Positions 1 through 21,400 of a stretch of 64,000 nucleotides of DNA are shown here, in pieces (the first letter of the stretch is position 1; the number at the start of each line of letters is the position of its first letter). The stretch comes from Urophycis tenuis (lineage: Eukaryota > Chordata > Actinopteri > Gadiformes > Phycidae): positions 256,001-320,000 of the forward strand of contig JAXIVH010000124.1 of NCBI GenBank assembly GCA_036785325.1. The letters run 5' to 3'. Below the pieces are notes generated by a model that ran no database searches, was not told the DNA's origin, and was given only the letters and a program-made list of their open reading frames with translations. Made by a program: the position numbers and the translations under genes.

Positions 1-302
1 TATTGCATCAGAAAATTAGGAACCAATGTTTATTCAGAGTAGACATACAAAAAATGCGGTCACAATTAATTAAATTGAATTTAATGATTAAATTAAAGGG
101 GTAAAAGTAGGTTGTAAATATTTACACCGTTAGTTACATTCATTCACAACGGCTATGGAAGAAAAACCATAGAGAAAAACCACCCCATTCATGCGCAGGA
201 GCGTTGTATTTACTAACTCCGTCATCACCCTCCGCCGGATGTCTCCTGTCTTGCATCAGCGTCGTGCGTCACGGTGCCAGAAGCATCACCCTCTAGCTCA
301 AC
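1..302. other. Upstream flank of lonp1
   Basis: AT-rich flank with no recognisable gene. The lonp1 start codon follows at 303. The promoter and 5' leader must lie here or beyond the left edge, but I see no clear TATA box, CpG island or initiator that fixes the transcription start. Confidence 0.4.
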
Positions 303-9646
<9,344 letters not shown>

Positions 9647-9947
9647 CGATGCTGGGTCATCAAAAACAAAAGGACAACACACTGCAAGGTCTTTTCCAAT
9701 TGTTGGGTATTTCAACGACTCCGACTGTCCAACTGAAGTTGTTCTAGACCAACACAAGGGAGCACCCCAGACACTAATTACCTGTCACCATGAGACCCAC
9801 CATTGGATGGATGATAATTGGTCAACACTTAATTCAAATAATGCTTCACATGATCATGATTATTTCATGTTATCGTTATAAAGTATAATATAAAATGTTT
9901 CAGATGTGATGTTCAGATTTTTTTATATATACAGTATAAATTCAAGT

Positions 9948-9953
9948 AATAAA
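9948..9953 (+). promoter_or_regulatory. Candidate lonp1 poly(A) signal
   Basis: Canonical AATAAA about 300 nt after the lonp1 stop codon. It is the first one on the plus strand in a plausible 3' UTR. Use is inferred from position only. Confidence 0.55.
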
Positions 9954-9959
9954 TGAAAG

Positions 9960-11297
9960 TGCATTGTTATCTCCATTTGTTAAATTAGTTTTATGTCTGC
10001 AGCTCCTTTGAAAGACAGGTCAAACTCCTCAGAGGACAGAGGTATAGTAAAGGTGACATTTTATTCTGGGAATTAATTTTACTGTCCCCTTTACTAACAA
10101 AAGCAGCGTAAAAATTATCTTTCCTGTCAAATAACCCCCCCGGTTGCCAAAACATCTGGTGGAACATGTACTTTTAAATTTAGGGCATTTAGCAGGCGCC
10201 TTTATCCAAAGCAACTTACAAAAAGTACATGTGTCCCAAGAAGGTGAAACATTTCAATGCTACTAATACAATAAGAAAGTCACCAGAGCAAGTATCAAGC
10301 ATTTCAATTGCTAGTTTAACCATTGTACTTCATGTACTCATGTGCTTAAAAAATGTAGTGACTCGGGTATCAAGTTCTCAAACTCAGTCAATGGCTCCTC
10401 CAGGGATGTGGCCAATACAAGAAAGCATGACGTTTCTACCAATAATGGGAATACTGCCTTGTCTCTTGGTAAAATAACCTATATAGGCTATAGATGAGGT
10501 AATGGCCTTTAGTAATAACCTATATAGGCTGTAGATGAAACAGGAGGTTGGTCATCAGAGCACAAACTGTGGAGTTTGATGTAAATTGCATCCCAAGTGT
10601 CGCATTCACGCAAATCTTTTTACTCTTAAATGTTGAACCTTAAGGTAGGTATCACAATAGTGAATAGTGCTGCCATTTTAGTTAAGTGTTTTAAAAAAAA
10701 AAAAACCCTGCAATGCTTTGAACATCACAGTATCAAGGGGCCTTGTCATTGGTTCTCAACTGGCCCCCAGGACCAACATGTTTCATTGGGTCACGACCCA
10801 TACATTTACCAATAAACAATGTCTTCATGTACCGTTGACACAGAAGGCATTTTTTAAAGATGCAACTGGATGCCTTTGTAACTCACTAGTTTAGAAGTAG
10901 TGCCCTATGTATGACCTAAATATCCTACCCAATACTGCCAGTTTAAAAACATGTATTAATACAAGTATTAAGGGTCAAGTGTGCTCTATTCTAATGCAGA
11001 TTTTTAATCAACCGGTCTTAAAATTAATGAACCTTGCAATTAATTCTCACTTCTATACAAATTTGCATTTCTGTGTAATTCAAAACATCCGGTAAACCCA
11101 GAAACATTTGGTCAAAATAACAGTTTACATATTGGACCCATGTTTAACAACTAGAGGCCATGAATGCCAGCAGGTCAAGTCTGCCTTCAGTGTTTGGAGG
11201 AAAGCTTTTGGAAGTGATCCGCAATACGTTTCCTTCAAGTGGAGATTTAAAAAATGAATCAAGAAAGCATATCATCTTAAAAAGATTTATTGACAGT
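9960..11297. other. lonp1-rpl36 intergenic region (convergent genes)
   Basis: AT-rich gap between the 3' ends of lonp1 (+) and rpl36 (-). It holds an inverted LINE/SINE-tail repeat at 10181-10326, a short duplicated motif (ATAACCTATATAGGCT) at about 10472 and 10514, and near 10750 a GGTTCTCAACTGG string resembling a hAT end without a partner. No gene is recognised. Confidence 0.6.
10181..10326 (-). repeat. Dispersed retroposon 3'-end repeat (minus orientation)
   Basis: Reverse complement of the repeat also seen at 30516-30672 and 63395-63560. Shared blocks are the stretch reading AGCAATTGAAATG, the stretch GAAATGTTTCACCTTCT, and a tail close to AAGTTGCTTTGGATAAAGGC. The same tail ends many teleost LINE/SINE families. 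The copies differ by substitutions and short indels, so they are old. Confidence 0.8.
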
Positions 11298-13057
11298 TTA
11301 TTCTTTCTTGGTAGCCGCCTTTCTCATTGCAGCCAGAACGTTGCTCAGCTCCTCCCTCTTTCTCTTGGCGCGGATATGAGTACCGATCTGTAGACATCAA
11401 AACCAGCATTCAATTAGTGCTTCAATTAGTCAATTAGTTCAATATGTCACTTTGACATACGACTTGCAATATCTACATTAACATTCAGCCATGGGCTGCA
11501 CCAGCAACTAATTTTTAAGAGGAACAGTACCATTGTGACCCAGTGAAGAGTCGTTCCAGAGTAGAAAAAAAGCCATCCACATAAAGTGGCGGTAGTAGTT
11601 TTTACATATGGGTCAGATTTGGGGAGTTTTGTGATGAAGGCCAGATCAGAACACAGACCTGGGTCCCGCAAAGCTCTAGCGACATCCAGGTCCGGATCTT
11701 TTGTTCGGAAACTAATATTCTGGTAAAATACAGTTGGATGCCTGCTGTGCTTTACATTCGCTTAATGCAATTGAAATTAAGTCCAAAATATCAATCGGGG
11801 CAAGAGAGCATTCTTCATCCTCGGCCTGTATGTGCCCCTGCCCTCTGTATAAACACATCACACTGCAGGGGCCACATTCTGATTCAATACAAAACCACGT
11901 TGGTCTTTCCAAGGTCTAGCTGGATATTTCAGACCGTGCTCCCGCATGTGGCCTTATGAACAACATAGCGATAGTTTGTCAATACCCTGCAACATAACTT
12001 CTGAATCCCCTTAGTGTGTCCCATCGTCCGTTTTATCCAGGGTTGTTTCCGAGCGCAGCACTTTAAACACGGACACAACCATGGATAAAACCAATAGAGG
12101 AAAGAAAGGGGTTTGCCCCCAGTGATCTGCCATTGCATTCGAATGTGACCCCGGAGCATCACGCGTGTTCATAAAGGACCAGAGGGGCAACTGTGGGGCT
12201 AGTGTTGGTCTTGAATATGTGCATATAAAAATGTACACCTCGGAGGACCTAGCTGCAGCCTACTGGTTGCTTAAAAAGATCACACCGGCCTGGGTGATCA
12301 AACCATTGTAAGTGTCTCTCCTGGCTTCACCAACACCATCTGTCAGTAATATCAATAACTTTGTTGTACTGGAGTGTTTCTGTATTGGGCTTTTGCACAT
12401 TCATCTTTTGGATATCCATGCACTCAGTATACCAACACTTTACACAACAATGATCATAAAGACCACTACAGCTAATGTTTACATTTGTGGTGATGAGCGC
12501 TCAAACAGGCAGCAGGGAACCATCACTTTGAGCTTGACCAAGTGGACAAATCAGGTGGGCAACGCTAAACAAAACCCACTTTATTCAAGTGTCTGCACTG
12601 CACACATACCCTCTTCTTGATGAACTTCAGAGCCCTCTTATCCTTGGACACCTTGAGCAACTCCATAGCACGTCTCTCATAAGGTGCAAAACCACACACC
12701 TCACGGATCATGTCACGAACAAACTTGCTGTGCTTGGTTAAGCGCTGTAAGAGAACAGTGTTTGGTGTTAGTTGGGCATGACGGTGATGCAAGGCATTCA
12801 TGAGCGCTTGGACTATGGACTGATGGAACTCTCTGAAATGTTCATTGTGCTGCTAGCAGAAATACTTGTTGCAGTTCCTTAACACAGCAAAACATAACAG
12901 GATAGTGAAGTCACTCCGACAATTCACAAGATACCAAACACAGCTGATGGGGAAGGACACTTACGCCTCGTCTGCGACTGTGCCTAGGAGCCATAACATT
13001 CTTGGTGACTGGGTGGCCTTTGGTAAGGCCCACAGCCATAGGGTAGCGGATAGCCAT
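11298..13057 (-). CDS. rpl36: 60S ribosomal protein L36 (eL36), 3 coding exons
   Basis: Component of the large cytosolic ribosomal subunit. Read from the minus strand, coding exons are 13057-12965, 12744-12610 and 11387-11298, giving 105 codons plus stop, the same length as human. The start [15 protein letters not shown], the middle [18 protein letters not shown] and the basic end [11 protein letters not shown] are diagnostic. Splice sites are canonical (donors GTAAGT and GTATGT). The splice acceptor of the first coding exon lies only 2 nt before the ATG, so the leader is mostly in an upstream non-coding exon. It converges on lonp1 and diverges from lmnb2. Confidence 0.97.
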
Positions 13058-13705
13058 GTCTGAAACACCAGAGGTGGAAGAAGAAACAGGTGTTGAAACA
13101 GTAGGACTTTGATGCAACACAATCCAAAAACACACATTTGTGTAGACGGCAAGTCTTCAGTGACCCATGTTCATTGACCGGATTCTACGGAGATATACCG
13201 AGCAGATTTGTGCCCCACAGACTAGTCTTTTCTGGCAAATCACAGACAGTTGACATCCATGCAACCCATGAACTCATCCTCACAGCCTGAGCACCATGCG
13301 CGGATGCTTCAGAGACCAGAGTGAGCAGAGCTTAGTTCGGAATAAGCTAGCTTGAAATAGCAAATATTGCACATTGTACCTCGTATTTGGTTAACTATTA
13401 AGACAACCACGGAATTATAGCAAATGCACTGGCACCTTTTTATGTTTAAAACGGCCATTAGAAAAGGACATTTAGAAAGACATTATAAAGCGAGGGGGGG
13501 GGGGTTAGCTTGTCAGAAGCTACTGATCGGAATCATGTAGCTTTGTGGCAATGTGTATGACCGTACACTTTCTTGTATTCTATCAATATTCACTACATGT
13601 GTGTTAATCCGCTGTAGTCATCCAATAAGTGTATTATGGACCCTGCAACTGGTGAGATTGCTAAGATTTTAGAACGATTTTTAGAAGGGAAAAAGGCTCC
13701 CCTAC

Positions 13706-13734
13706 CTTCTTCAATGGCTGTCAAACAGGAAGGA
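13706..13734 (-). promoter_or_regulatory. rpl36 non-coding first exon with 5'TOP-like start
   Basis: On the minus strand a short pyrimidine-led segment (CCTTCCTGTTTGAC) is followed by a GTAGGG donor at 13705. A pyrimidine-rich transcription start and a tiny non-coding first exon are typical of ribosomal protein genes under 5'TOP translational control. The exact start base is inferred. Confidence 0.55.
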
Positions 13735-13847
13735 ACGTTGTACGGTGGCCGCTGGCTAAAGAGGGCTTCTAGTGGGATGTGTATATTGAATAGCGCCCTC
13801 TAGCGATGTGGGGGTCATTCCACTTTGAATGCTTTTCTATAACTTTT

Positions 13848-14123
13848 ACTCTTTTGATCCCGTGAGGGAAATTTGGTCTCTGCATTTAACCCAATCGTGA
13901 ATTAGTGGAAATACACTCAGCACACAGTGAGGTGAAGCCTATTTATATACAGTCTATGGGTGAAGCACACTAATCCCGAGGCAGTGAGCTGCCAACAGCG
14001 GCGCTCGGGGAGCAGTGAGGGGTTAGGTGCCTTGCTCATAGGCACTTCAGCCGTTCGTACTGGTCGGGATTCAAACCGGCAACCCTTTGGTTACAAGTCC
14101 GAAGCCCTAACCAGTAGGCCGCT
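13848..14123 (-). mobile_element. tRNA-derived SINE (V-SINE-like), minus orientation
   Basis: Reverse complement of the element at 22014-22312. The tRNA-like head (TGGTTAGGGCTTCGG, then a B-box-like GGTTTGAATCCC) lies at the right end. A conserved body (GCACCTAACCCCTCACTGC; GCTCCCCGAGCGCCGC) follows, with a 3' part toward 13850. This copy carries a short insertion around 13940-13965 and has diverged at its B box. Confidence 0.8.
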
Positions 14124-14129
14124 TTTCTT

Positions 14130-15170
14130 TGTTTGATTAATTATATGAATGCCAATTGTGAATTAGTTGTGACAAAAACAAATGCGCGAGAATGCAATGA
14201 CATTTGTAAATATTATTTAATAATGCGCGATTTGGAAATAACAGGATTCATAGTTTTTGTGCACATTATTTCCCCAAGTGGCAGTTTTCATGAATAGATC
14301 ACCGCTAATGTTGATTGGCTTGTGATTTGCCATTGATTTTTTTTTTCTGAATCTGGAAGTGCTTTTTCAGTGCACGTCGATTAAGTTACATCCATACACC
14401 CATGCTGCCAGGTCAGGAACAAAGGGCTGGCGTTCTTATGCATCCTTACCTTTGTTATACAACTCATACATATAAACACAATATCTACAATGAGATGATA
14501 TTACATGTGTAATGCTTGCTTACATTCATTAAGTAAATTTTTTTTTTTTAAATGAATGGAACACTACACTAAGCCTCTCAAGTAATTATTTGTTTTATCT
14601 TTATCTTGTTCGTTATGTTCGAGATAAGTTATGTTGTATATTCAGTTACCTTGCATGTTCACAGTAGAGTTTAGTTTAGTTTATTTCGAACATGTGCGCA
14701 TAATACAACAAAATAAGTGGAAAAAAAACAAACAAACAAATCCAATAAAAATAATCAACACAACAGTAACAATAGTCAAAACAAAAATAATAATGTGCAC
14801 CCCACATGTCCGAAAAGGAGTAGGGTGAAGCATGTGCTTACCCCTTCTCCACTACAATTCAATTAACAATCTTTTTTTTTTTTTTTTGCGAAGAACAAAA
14901 CTTTCATGGGGTATGTTTGCATACTGTAATCGATTAGGGTAGAGACAGGAGATGAATGCAGCATGAATAGGCTTAGAACATGCAAGGAGACAGAGCCACA
15001 GAGAGCCTTTAGACCGGAACCACTGTCTGCTTGAAGTATGCATAGTATTTGGGAAACTACATGTAGTTCCGATGATGAACAGTAGAGGAAGCCACAAGCA
15101 GTGGGACGATCTTGCAAACGGGAATCTCATTCGAGGAAGCCTCTCCTTTCGGCGCGGTCCTCGTGAGCAC
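14130..15170. other. rpl36-lmnb2 intergenic region
   Basis: AT-rich DNA with poly-A and poly-T runs (for example a T run at about 14872-14887). No gene recognised. Near 15175 a GGCCATCTTG string resembles a YY1 site and may belong to the lmnb2 promoter, whose start codon is at 15403. Confidence 0.45.
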
Positions 15171-15402
15171 AACCGGCCATCTTGACTTTTGGTAGCCGAG
15201 ACCGGAGCTCGTTTTTAAACTGCGCCTCGGGGACATTAATACATACATAAGACTGCAGTTTCTAATTTAGAAATTGTTTATACAGTGTGTATTCAGCCTC
15301 CGCGCTTTTTCAAAAGCAAATCCAGCGCTCACGTTTGGGAGAGGTCCATATACTTGTTCGAACGAGTGGAGGAGCGAAACTTGGATTGGACAAATACTCG
15401 TC

Positions 15403-18400
15403 ATGGCGACCGCTACCCCGAGCCGTGATTCAGGCCGTCCTTCGGCCTCCACTCCTCTCTCCCCAACTCGGATATCTCGATTGCAGGAGAAGCAAGAATT
15501 GCAGCACCTGAACGACCGCCTGGCGGTCTACATAGACCGCGTCCGTTCTCTTGAGCTGGAGAATGACCGTCTGATGGTGAAGGTGTCCGAGAAGGAGGAG
15601 GTGACGACTAGAGAGGTGAGCCGGACGCGCTGACAAACCATCTGTTCGCCACTTGCAGCTGGTCGTGTTCGTCCCAACAGTTTAGAGCAGCCCTTCGCTG
15701 TTTTGATCGTGTCAAATACATTTCAAGTTAACACAATGAATACACAAGGAATATATACAAACTATGGCCGATTGTCGCCGAGAGCTGTTTAAATATGAGC
15801 TATTGCCCTTTTAAAAACTACTAATTAGTGGTGGGGGTAATTGGCGTGGTAATGATCAGTCTGACTCGAGGCATATTTAAAGAGGGAACACAATGTCCAG
15901 GTGCAGTACCGTGAGCCCTTGGCCATGTTTATTGGGAGGTCCAATGTTTGGTTTTTATTCTCCACATCCTCTTCGGAGGATTGAGCGGGAGATCGCGCGC
16001 CAATCGGCGGACAGTGACGACATTCGGTCAGGTCTTCAAACGATGGAGGCCCCGCCCTGCTGGTTATGAAGTTGATGTTTATTCAAGGGGTTTAGGGACA
16101 CGATTAGTACAATGTGAAACAAATATATCTGACGGTGCTCTATGCAAAGGGAATGCCCTTAACCTGATTAGCTGCTACTAAGAGAGTAGTAGACTAAAGT
16201 TGACTAGAAAGTATGGGTGTTATTTGTTTGCAAAACGAAACAAAAAGCTACAAGTGCTGTTATCTCAAATACAAGAGTCACTCATAACCTCCAATTGAGC
16301 CACACAACTCCAGGAAATTGGCAGAAGTTTTGTTGAGATTATCAGTTAGAAGGTGAATGCCGGCAATGTCAAACAAAGAGCAGTTAACGTTTTATGGGAC
16401 TGAAAAGACACACTGTCGGAAGAGAAAATGGACGACCATATGAAATGGCGTTCAATGCTGTCATACATGTGTAATATGGCATAGTTCACATGTTGATGTT
16501 CACTTTTTCAACAACTATGTAATCGGTCACGTGTGTGTATTTACTTGCAGCATAACTCCCAACACCATTGATGGCTAAGACGACAATCCCATTTTTGTTC
16601 AATGTGAATGTTTGTTGTCCGTCCAGGTGAGCGGTTTAAAGGTGTTGTATGAGGCGGAGCTGGCGGACGCTCGCCGTGTTCTGGATGAGACTGCTAAGGA
16701 GAGAGCCAGGCTGCAGATCGACCTGGGGAAGGCTCAGGCTGACTTGGAGGAAACCACTCGCAGGTAATGCAGTAATGAGTAGCTCAGGGCTTCACTTCAC
16801 GGCTGATTGTTCAGTGGAATTGTACCCGGGTCATAGCCTGGGAATTCCCATGCTGCTTTGCGCGCGATTTCATTCTCACTGCAAAGACAGTCTGGAAACC
16901 ACCGCCCTTATTTTCCCCTGAGTTAGGGAACCAATCACAGAACGGGGGGCCAGCAAGACGATGACAACGTCTATGCCCGACACCGAAGCTTGTAGCTTGT
17001 TAATCCAACATGGCAGCGGACACAACGTTACCGTTCGATGCAGCCTTAGAAAGTGTATTAAGTAGCTTTTGTAGCAATTAATTTAATTTTAGTAGCTAAT
17101 TTTTAGTAGCAATTGGCTATGAATCGCGTGCAAAGCAGCATGGGAAGAACCAGACGTCATTTGATAGACATTCGTAGCGCCCAATAAACGGCTCTAGGCA
17201 TTCGTAAACCACGCCTCAAATACGAGAAAATGCACACCTAGTTCCCAGACCACCATCTCATCGAGATGTGGACGCGTCAGCCAGGCTACCCGGGTCACGT
17301 ATTTTCATTTAGTTGTCAGTATTGTGAATTGGCCGTTGAGAATGAAGCTTTAGTGAGATAATTGGATTAACTCTCGTGGTGTAACAGAACGCAGCTGACC
17401 TGAGGTCCGTACAGATTCAGCACCACAGTTCTGAATGCGTGACATGTGGGGCAGTTAAGTGAAATGTAACTGTCATGTTAAATTGATCACCCAACATTTA
17501 TCACATTACACACCTATGAAGCCAAACAATGTGAAAAAGGTTCCTGTGTGCATTCGAAGTGCCTCATCTAATACTTAATTGAAAACCAATAGCGGTTCGT
17601 TATAGCTCTGAACTCTTGCCGCTAAGTCTGATTTTTATCTTTTTATTTAAAATGTACATATGTACAAAAGGGAGACATACATTGGGGTCTCTGTTTCGAC
17701 TCTACCCAAAACTGAACAATGAAACGTTTGTTTTGTGGTAAGCCGGCCACAACAGTTGAGCCACCTACATGTTTGAATGTTCTCTCTTGAAAGGCAGATC
17801 TTCTGTCCACAGCCCCAGATTGGCATCATAAGTCCATGTCTTTCTTGGTCTTCAACCCATGGACTGTATCTGTATCAAAAGACAAATTGGATGCAAGATT
17901 GATTAACTCCATATAAATGTTTTGTCCTGCCTGTTAAACATTTACAAGTAAAGTGACTTGTGGTGTGTTCTGTAGCTAACCAATTTCACAGATGGTACCA
18001 AAGGTCCACTTGCAGCATAATGCAGCCAAAAACTAGTTTCACTTTCTAAATGATAGTTGAAGAAGACTCAATGCCTCAAAGTACCATCTAGTGGCAGATA
18101 GTTCTGAAACTTTTCTGTAATCTGCTTTTAAAACAGATTTAATATTTTGTTATCATTGAGTAAGGTATTTATTAAAGTAAATTATTTTAATCAAATCCAG
18201 AAAAGTTGCAGTGTCCTTTCCGTTTCGGATTGATTCAAAGAAGAAATGGAAGATCTTGGCTGGGGTTGTTTTTCTAGTCTCACATTCATTGATGGGATCC
18301 ACAGCTCCCCACTACATTTAACACTGGAGGTACACTTACAAACTGGACCAAGGATCATTTCCACACACAAGTGCCGTTGACACGTGTTGACGAGTGACTA

Positions 18401-21400
18401 AATGCAATTTCCCTCAGGGATCATTAAAGTATTTCTGTCTTTCTGTAAAAAGCGTTGCCTAATCCTAGACGCCCCTAACACGTGTGTCTGTGTATCTGTT
18501 TTTTGCATGTTAAAATTGGCTGCGCTCCGCCCCTCTCGCGTCGCTCCAGTCTGAAGAAGAAGGACGGGGACCTGACGGCGGCTGTCTCCAGGGCCTCTGC
18601 TCTGGAGAGCCAGCTGAACCAGAGCGAAGCCTCCCTGGCTACCGCCTTGAGCCAAACCGCGGCTCTCAGCGCCGAACTCGGAGACGTCAAGTCCATGCTT
18701 GCCAAGGTACGAGCGATATCAAGACGCACCGCTTTTGTCACTCGAACACGCAAACGAAATCCAGCGATGCGCGCTGTGCATCATGTAACGTCGACGTGGG
18801 TAAAGTTGCTCTGTAAATGTCTGCGTGCAGGCTGAGGATGGACACGCGGTGTCCAAGCGGCAGCTGGAGGCCGAAACCCTGATGCGCGTCGACCTGGAGA
18901 ACCGCTGCCAGTCCCTGTCTGAGGAGCTGGAGTTCAGGAAGAACATGTTTGAGGAGGTGAACATTGTGGTCAAAACATCTGTCAAAAAAAAAAAAAAAAA
19001 AAAAAACACAATTCCGTTTTGTAACGATAACAAAACCGTATAATTGCAGTGAATGCGTACTGTTGCTTCCCGACACGGCCCTTTCACACTCTGCCGTGGC
19101 TCCGGGTTAGAAGGGGCCCTGTGGTCTAAAGTCACGCGGTTGGAGGCGTGGGAGCGTCTCCACACACCCCCCCCCCAGACTCCAGGCTGACTCCAGGTGG
19201 AGGACACAGAGTGTCACGCTGCACTCGTGTTCGTTCACAGACCAACGCGATTATTCCATAAGACGAGCAGCGACGAGTCCTCCACCGTGGGTTAGCTAAT
19301 GTATACGCTGGCAGTTTCTGTCTTGTTTGGAAATGATAAGCCATCTTTTAGGTCGGGTTGAATCTAGTACATTTTCAGTCGATGGAATTTGGTTGTGTGC
19401 TTCAATGGCTGGATCTCATCTTGTTTGTTTCATATCTGGCAGCCCGGGGAGGGCTGAGAAATGTGAATCATGACACACTGGCCAAAACAACAAAACGTTC
19501 TGACCCACAACAGAACACAGTGGCTGTAGCAACATGGTATATTTTGCTTGGGTGTACAATAACGGGAGCCCCTTGTTATCTCATATCCATGTCTGGCGTC
19601 CTGCGTGAAAGAGGAAATTATGACCTGTCAATCGCGGCAAGGCATCCGTCCTCTGGCACTGGCCAGCTAGAGGAAAACTTGAAGAACTGCTGTAATTATA
19701 ACATTTCCACCATCTTCAGTATTTGTTATGTGATAATAACATTTTTTCTTCTTTTTTTTCTCGTTCCTAAAGGAGGTGCGTGGGTCTCAGCGCAGGCATG
19801 AGCACAGAATTGTGGAAGTGGATTCTGGAGTCAGACAGGACTATGAGTTTAAACTGGCTCAGGCTTTACAGGTATGTGCTGCTGTGTGTTTGAGCTTGTG
19901 TGGGATGCACGTTCAGTGTTATGAATAGAATGCATTGCCTTTATTATAACAGCTTTCACAATGCCCCCATAACATTGTCGTACATTTGTATTGTGTTGTT
20001 GCATATTGAAAACACTTGTTTTTTGTACCTCACGTGTTGCACACAAACATGTCTATACGGTTCTTTAGATTGCCATCACTGATAATCTGATCATTCATGC
20101 TATGAGTAGTCATGCGTTTAGAGCATTTAGTGTTGTATTGGATTTGTTTTCCGTATTCAGTCAAACGTAAGACCCAAATGCATGTTTTCTGATTGCTGAT
20201 CATTAATGCGTTGAATCTTTGACTGCACATTAGTGGTGGGCTTTAGTTCTTATCTAAAAAGGTGTTGGCCTCGTGATACAAGTGACGAAGCCCTTGTGCT
20301 GGTTCTGTCCCTCCACCAGGACCTCAGGAAGCAGCATGACGAGCAGGTTGCAGTGTACAAGGAGGAGCTGGAGCAAACCTTCCAGGCCAAGGTAGGTGTC
20401 GCATCTTCATCACGGCTGCCTTCTTGTCGTTCATGTCGTTAACAACGTGAACGTTAAACGGGCTTCCCTTTTTCATTGTGGATGCCAACTAATCGCTCTT
20501 GACATCTTTTTGTTCGCCACCTAGCTGGGCAATGCCTTGGTTTCCTCTGAGATGAACGACAAGGCAATGAGCACCGCCAGGGAGGAGGTGCACGAGTCTC
20601 GTACCAGGATAGAGAGCCTTGGATACCAGCTGAGCTCGTTGCAGAAACAGGTAACGCCCCAAAGTCACCCGCGTGCATCATAAATCAGTCCTTCAATCAG
20701 TCACCAACGTGCACGATAAGTCCTTCAAGTCCTTCAAGTATGCATCAACCGCGTGATGTGTCGGGGGAATGCCGTGGCTGTTGTCGCCCTGGGACGGCCT
20801 TTTTGTTTGATGCATACAAGTTTGACAACATTCTGAACGTGTGCACTTAGGCCTCCGCCGCAGAAGAGCGCGCCAGAGAGCTGGAGGAGCTGCTGGCCGC
20901 CGAGAAGGACAAGCACCGCCGCTCCGTGGAGGGCAAGGAGATGGAGATGAGCGAGCTGAGGGACCGCATGAACGCCCAGCTGAACGAGTACCAAGAGCTC
21001 CTGGATGTCAAGTTGGCCCTGGATATGGAGATCAACGCCTACAGGAAGCTGCTGGAGGGCGAGGAGCATAGGTGAGGCAATCGACAATGAATGATGGGGT
21101 GGGAAGCATGAACAACCTGTGTGATGGGGCTGCACACACGTGAGCTGCTCCTGATTCATGAACGGGTCGTGTCACGCAGAGATATTTTGTCTTTGATTGA
21201 TTTAGAATTCTTCGTCAGTCTTTTAGTATAGTACAAAATGTGGGCACCCAGGTACATCTCTGGTGCCGGTGTATGAAGAACCGCAGTGTCTACACCAAGG
21301 CGCCAGACGACGTCTGAGAGAAAGTGATATAAACTCCGGTGGCGACGAGCAGTAGTCACAATTGCCCCGTCTTTGTGGACATTCTACTGCTGCAGACGTA

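Noticed and set aside
10745..10800. GGTTCTCAACTGG string resembling a hAT end
   Set aside because: No matching right end or target duplication found nearby; could be a degraded fragment only.
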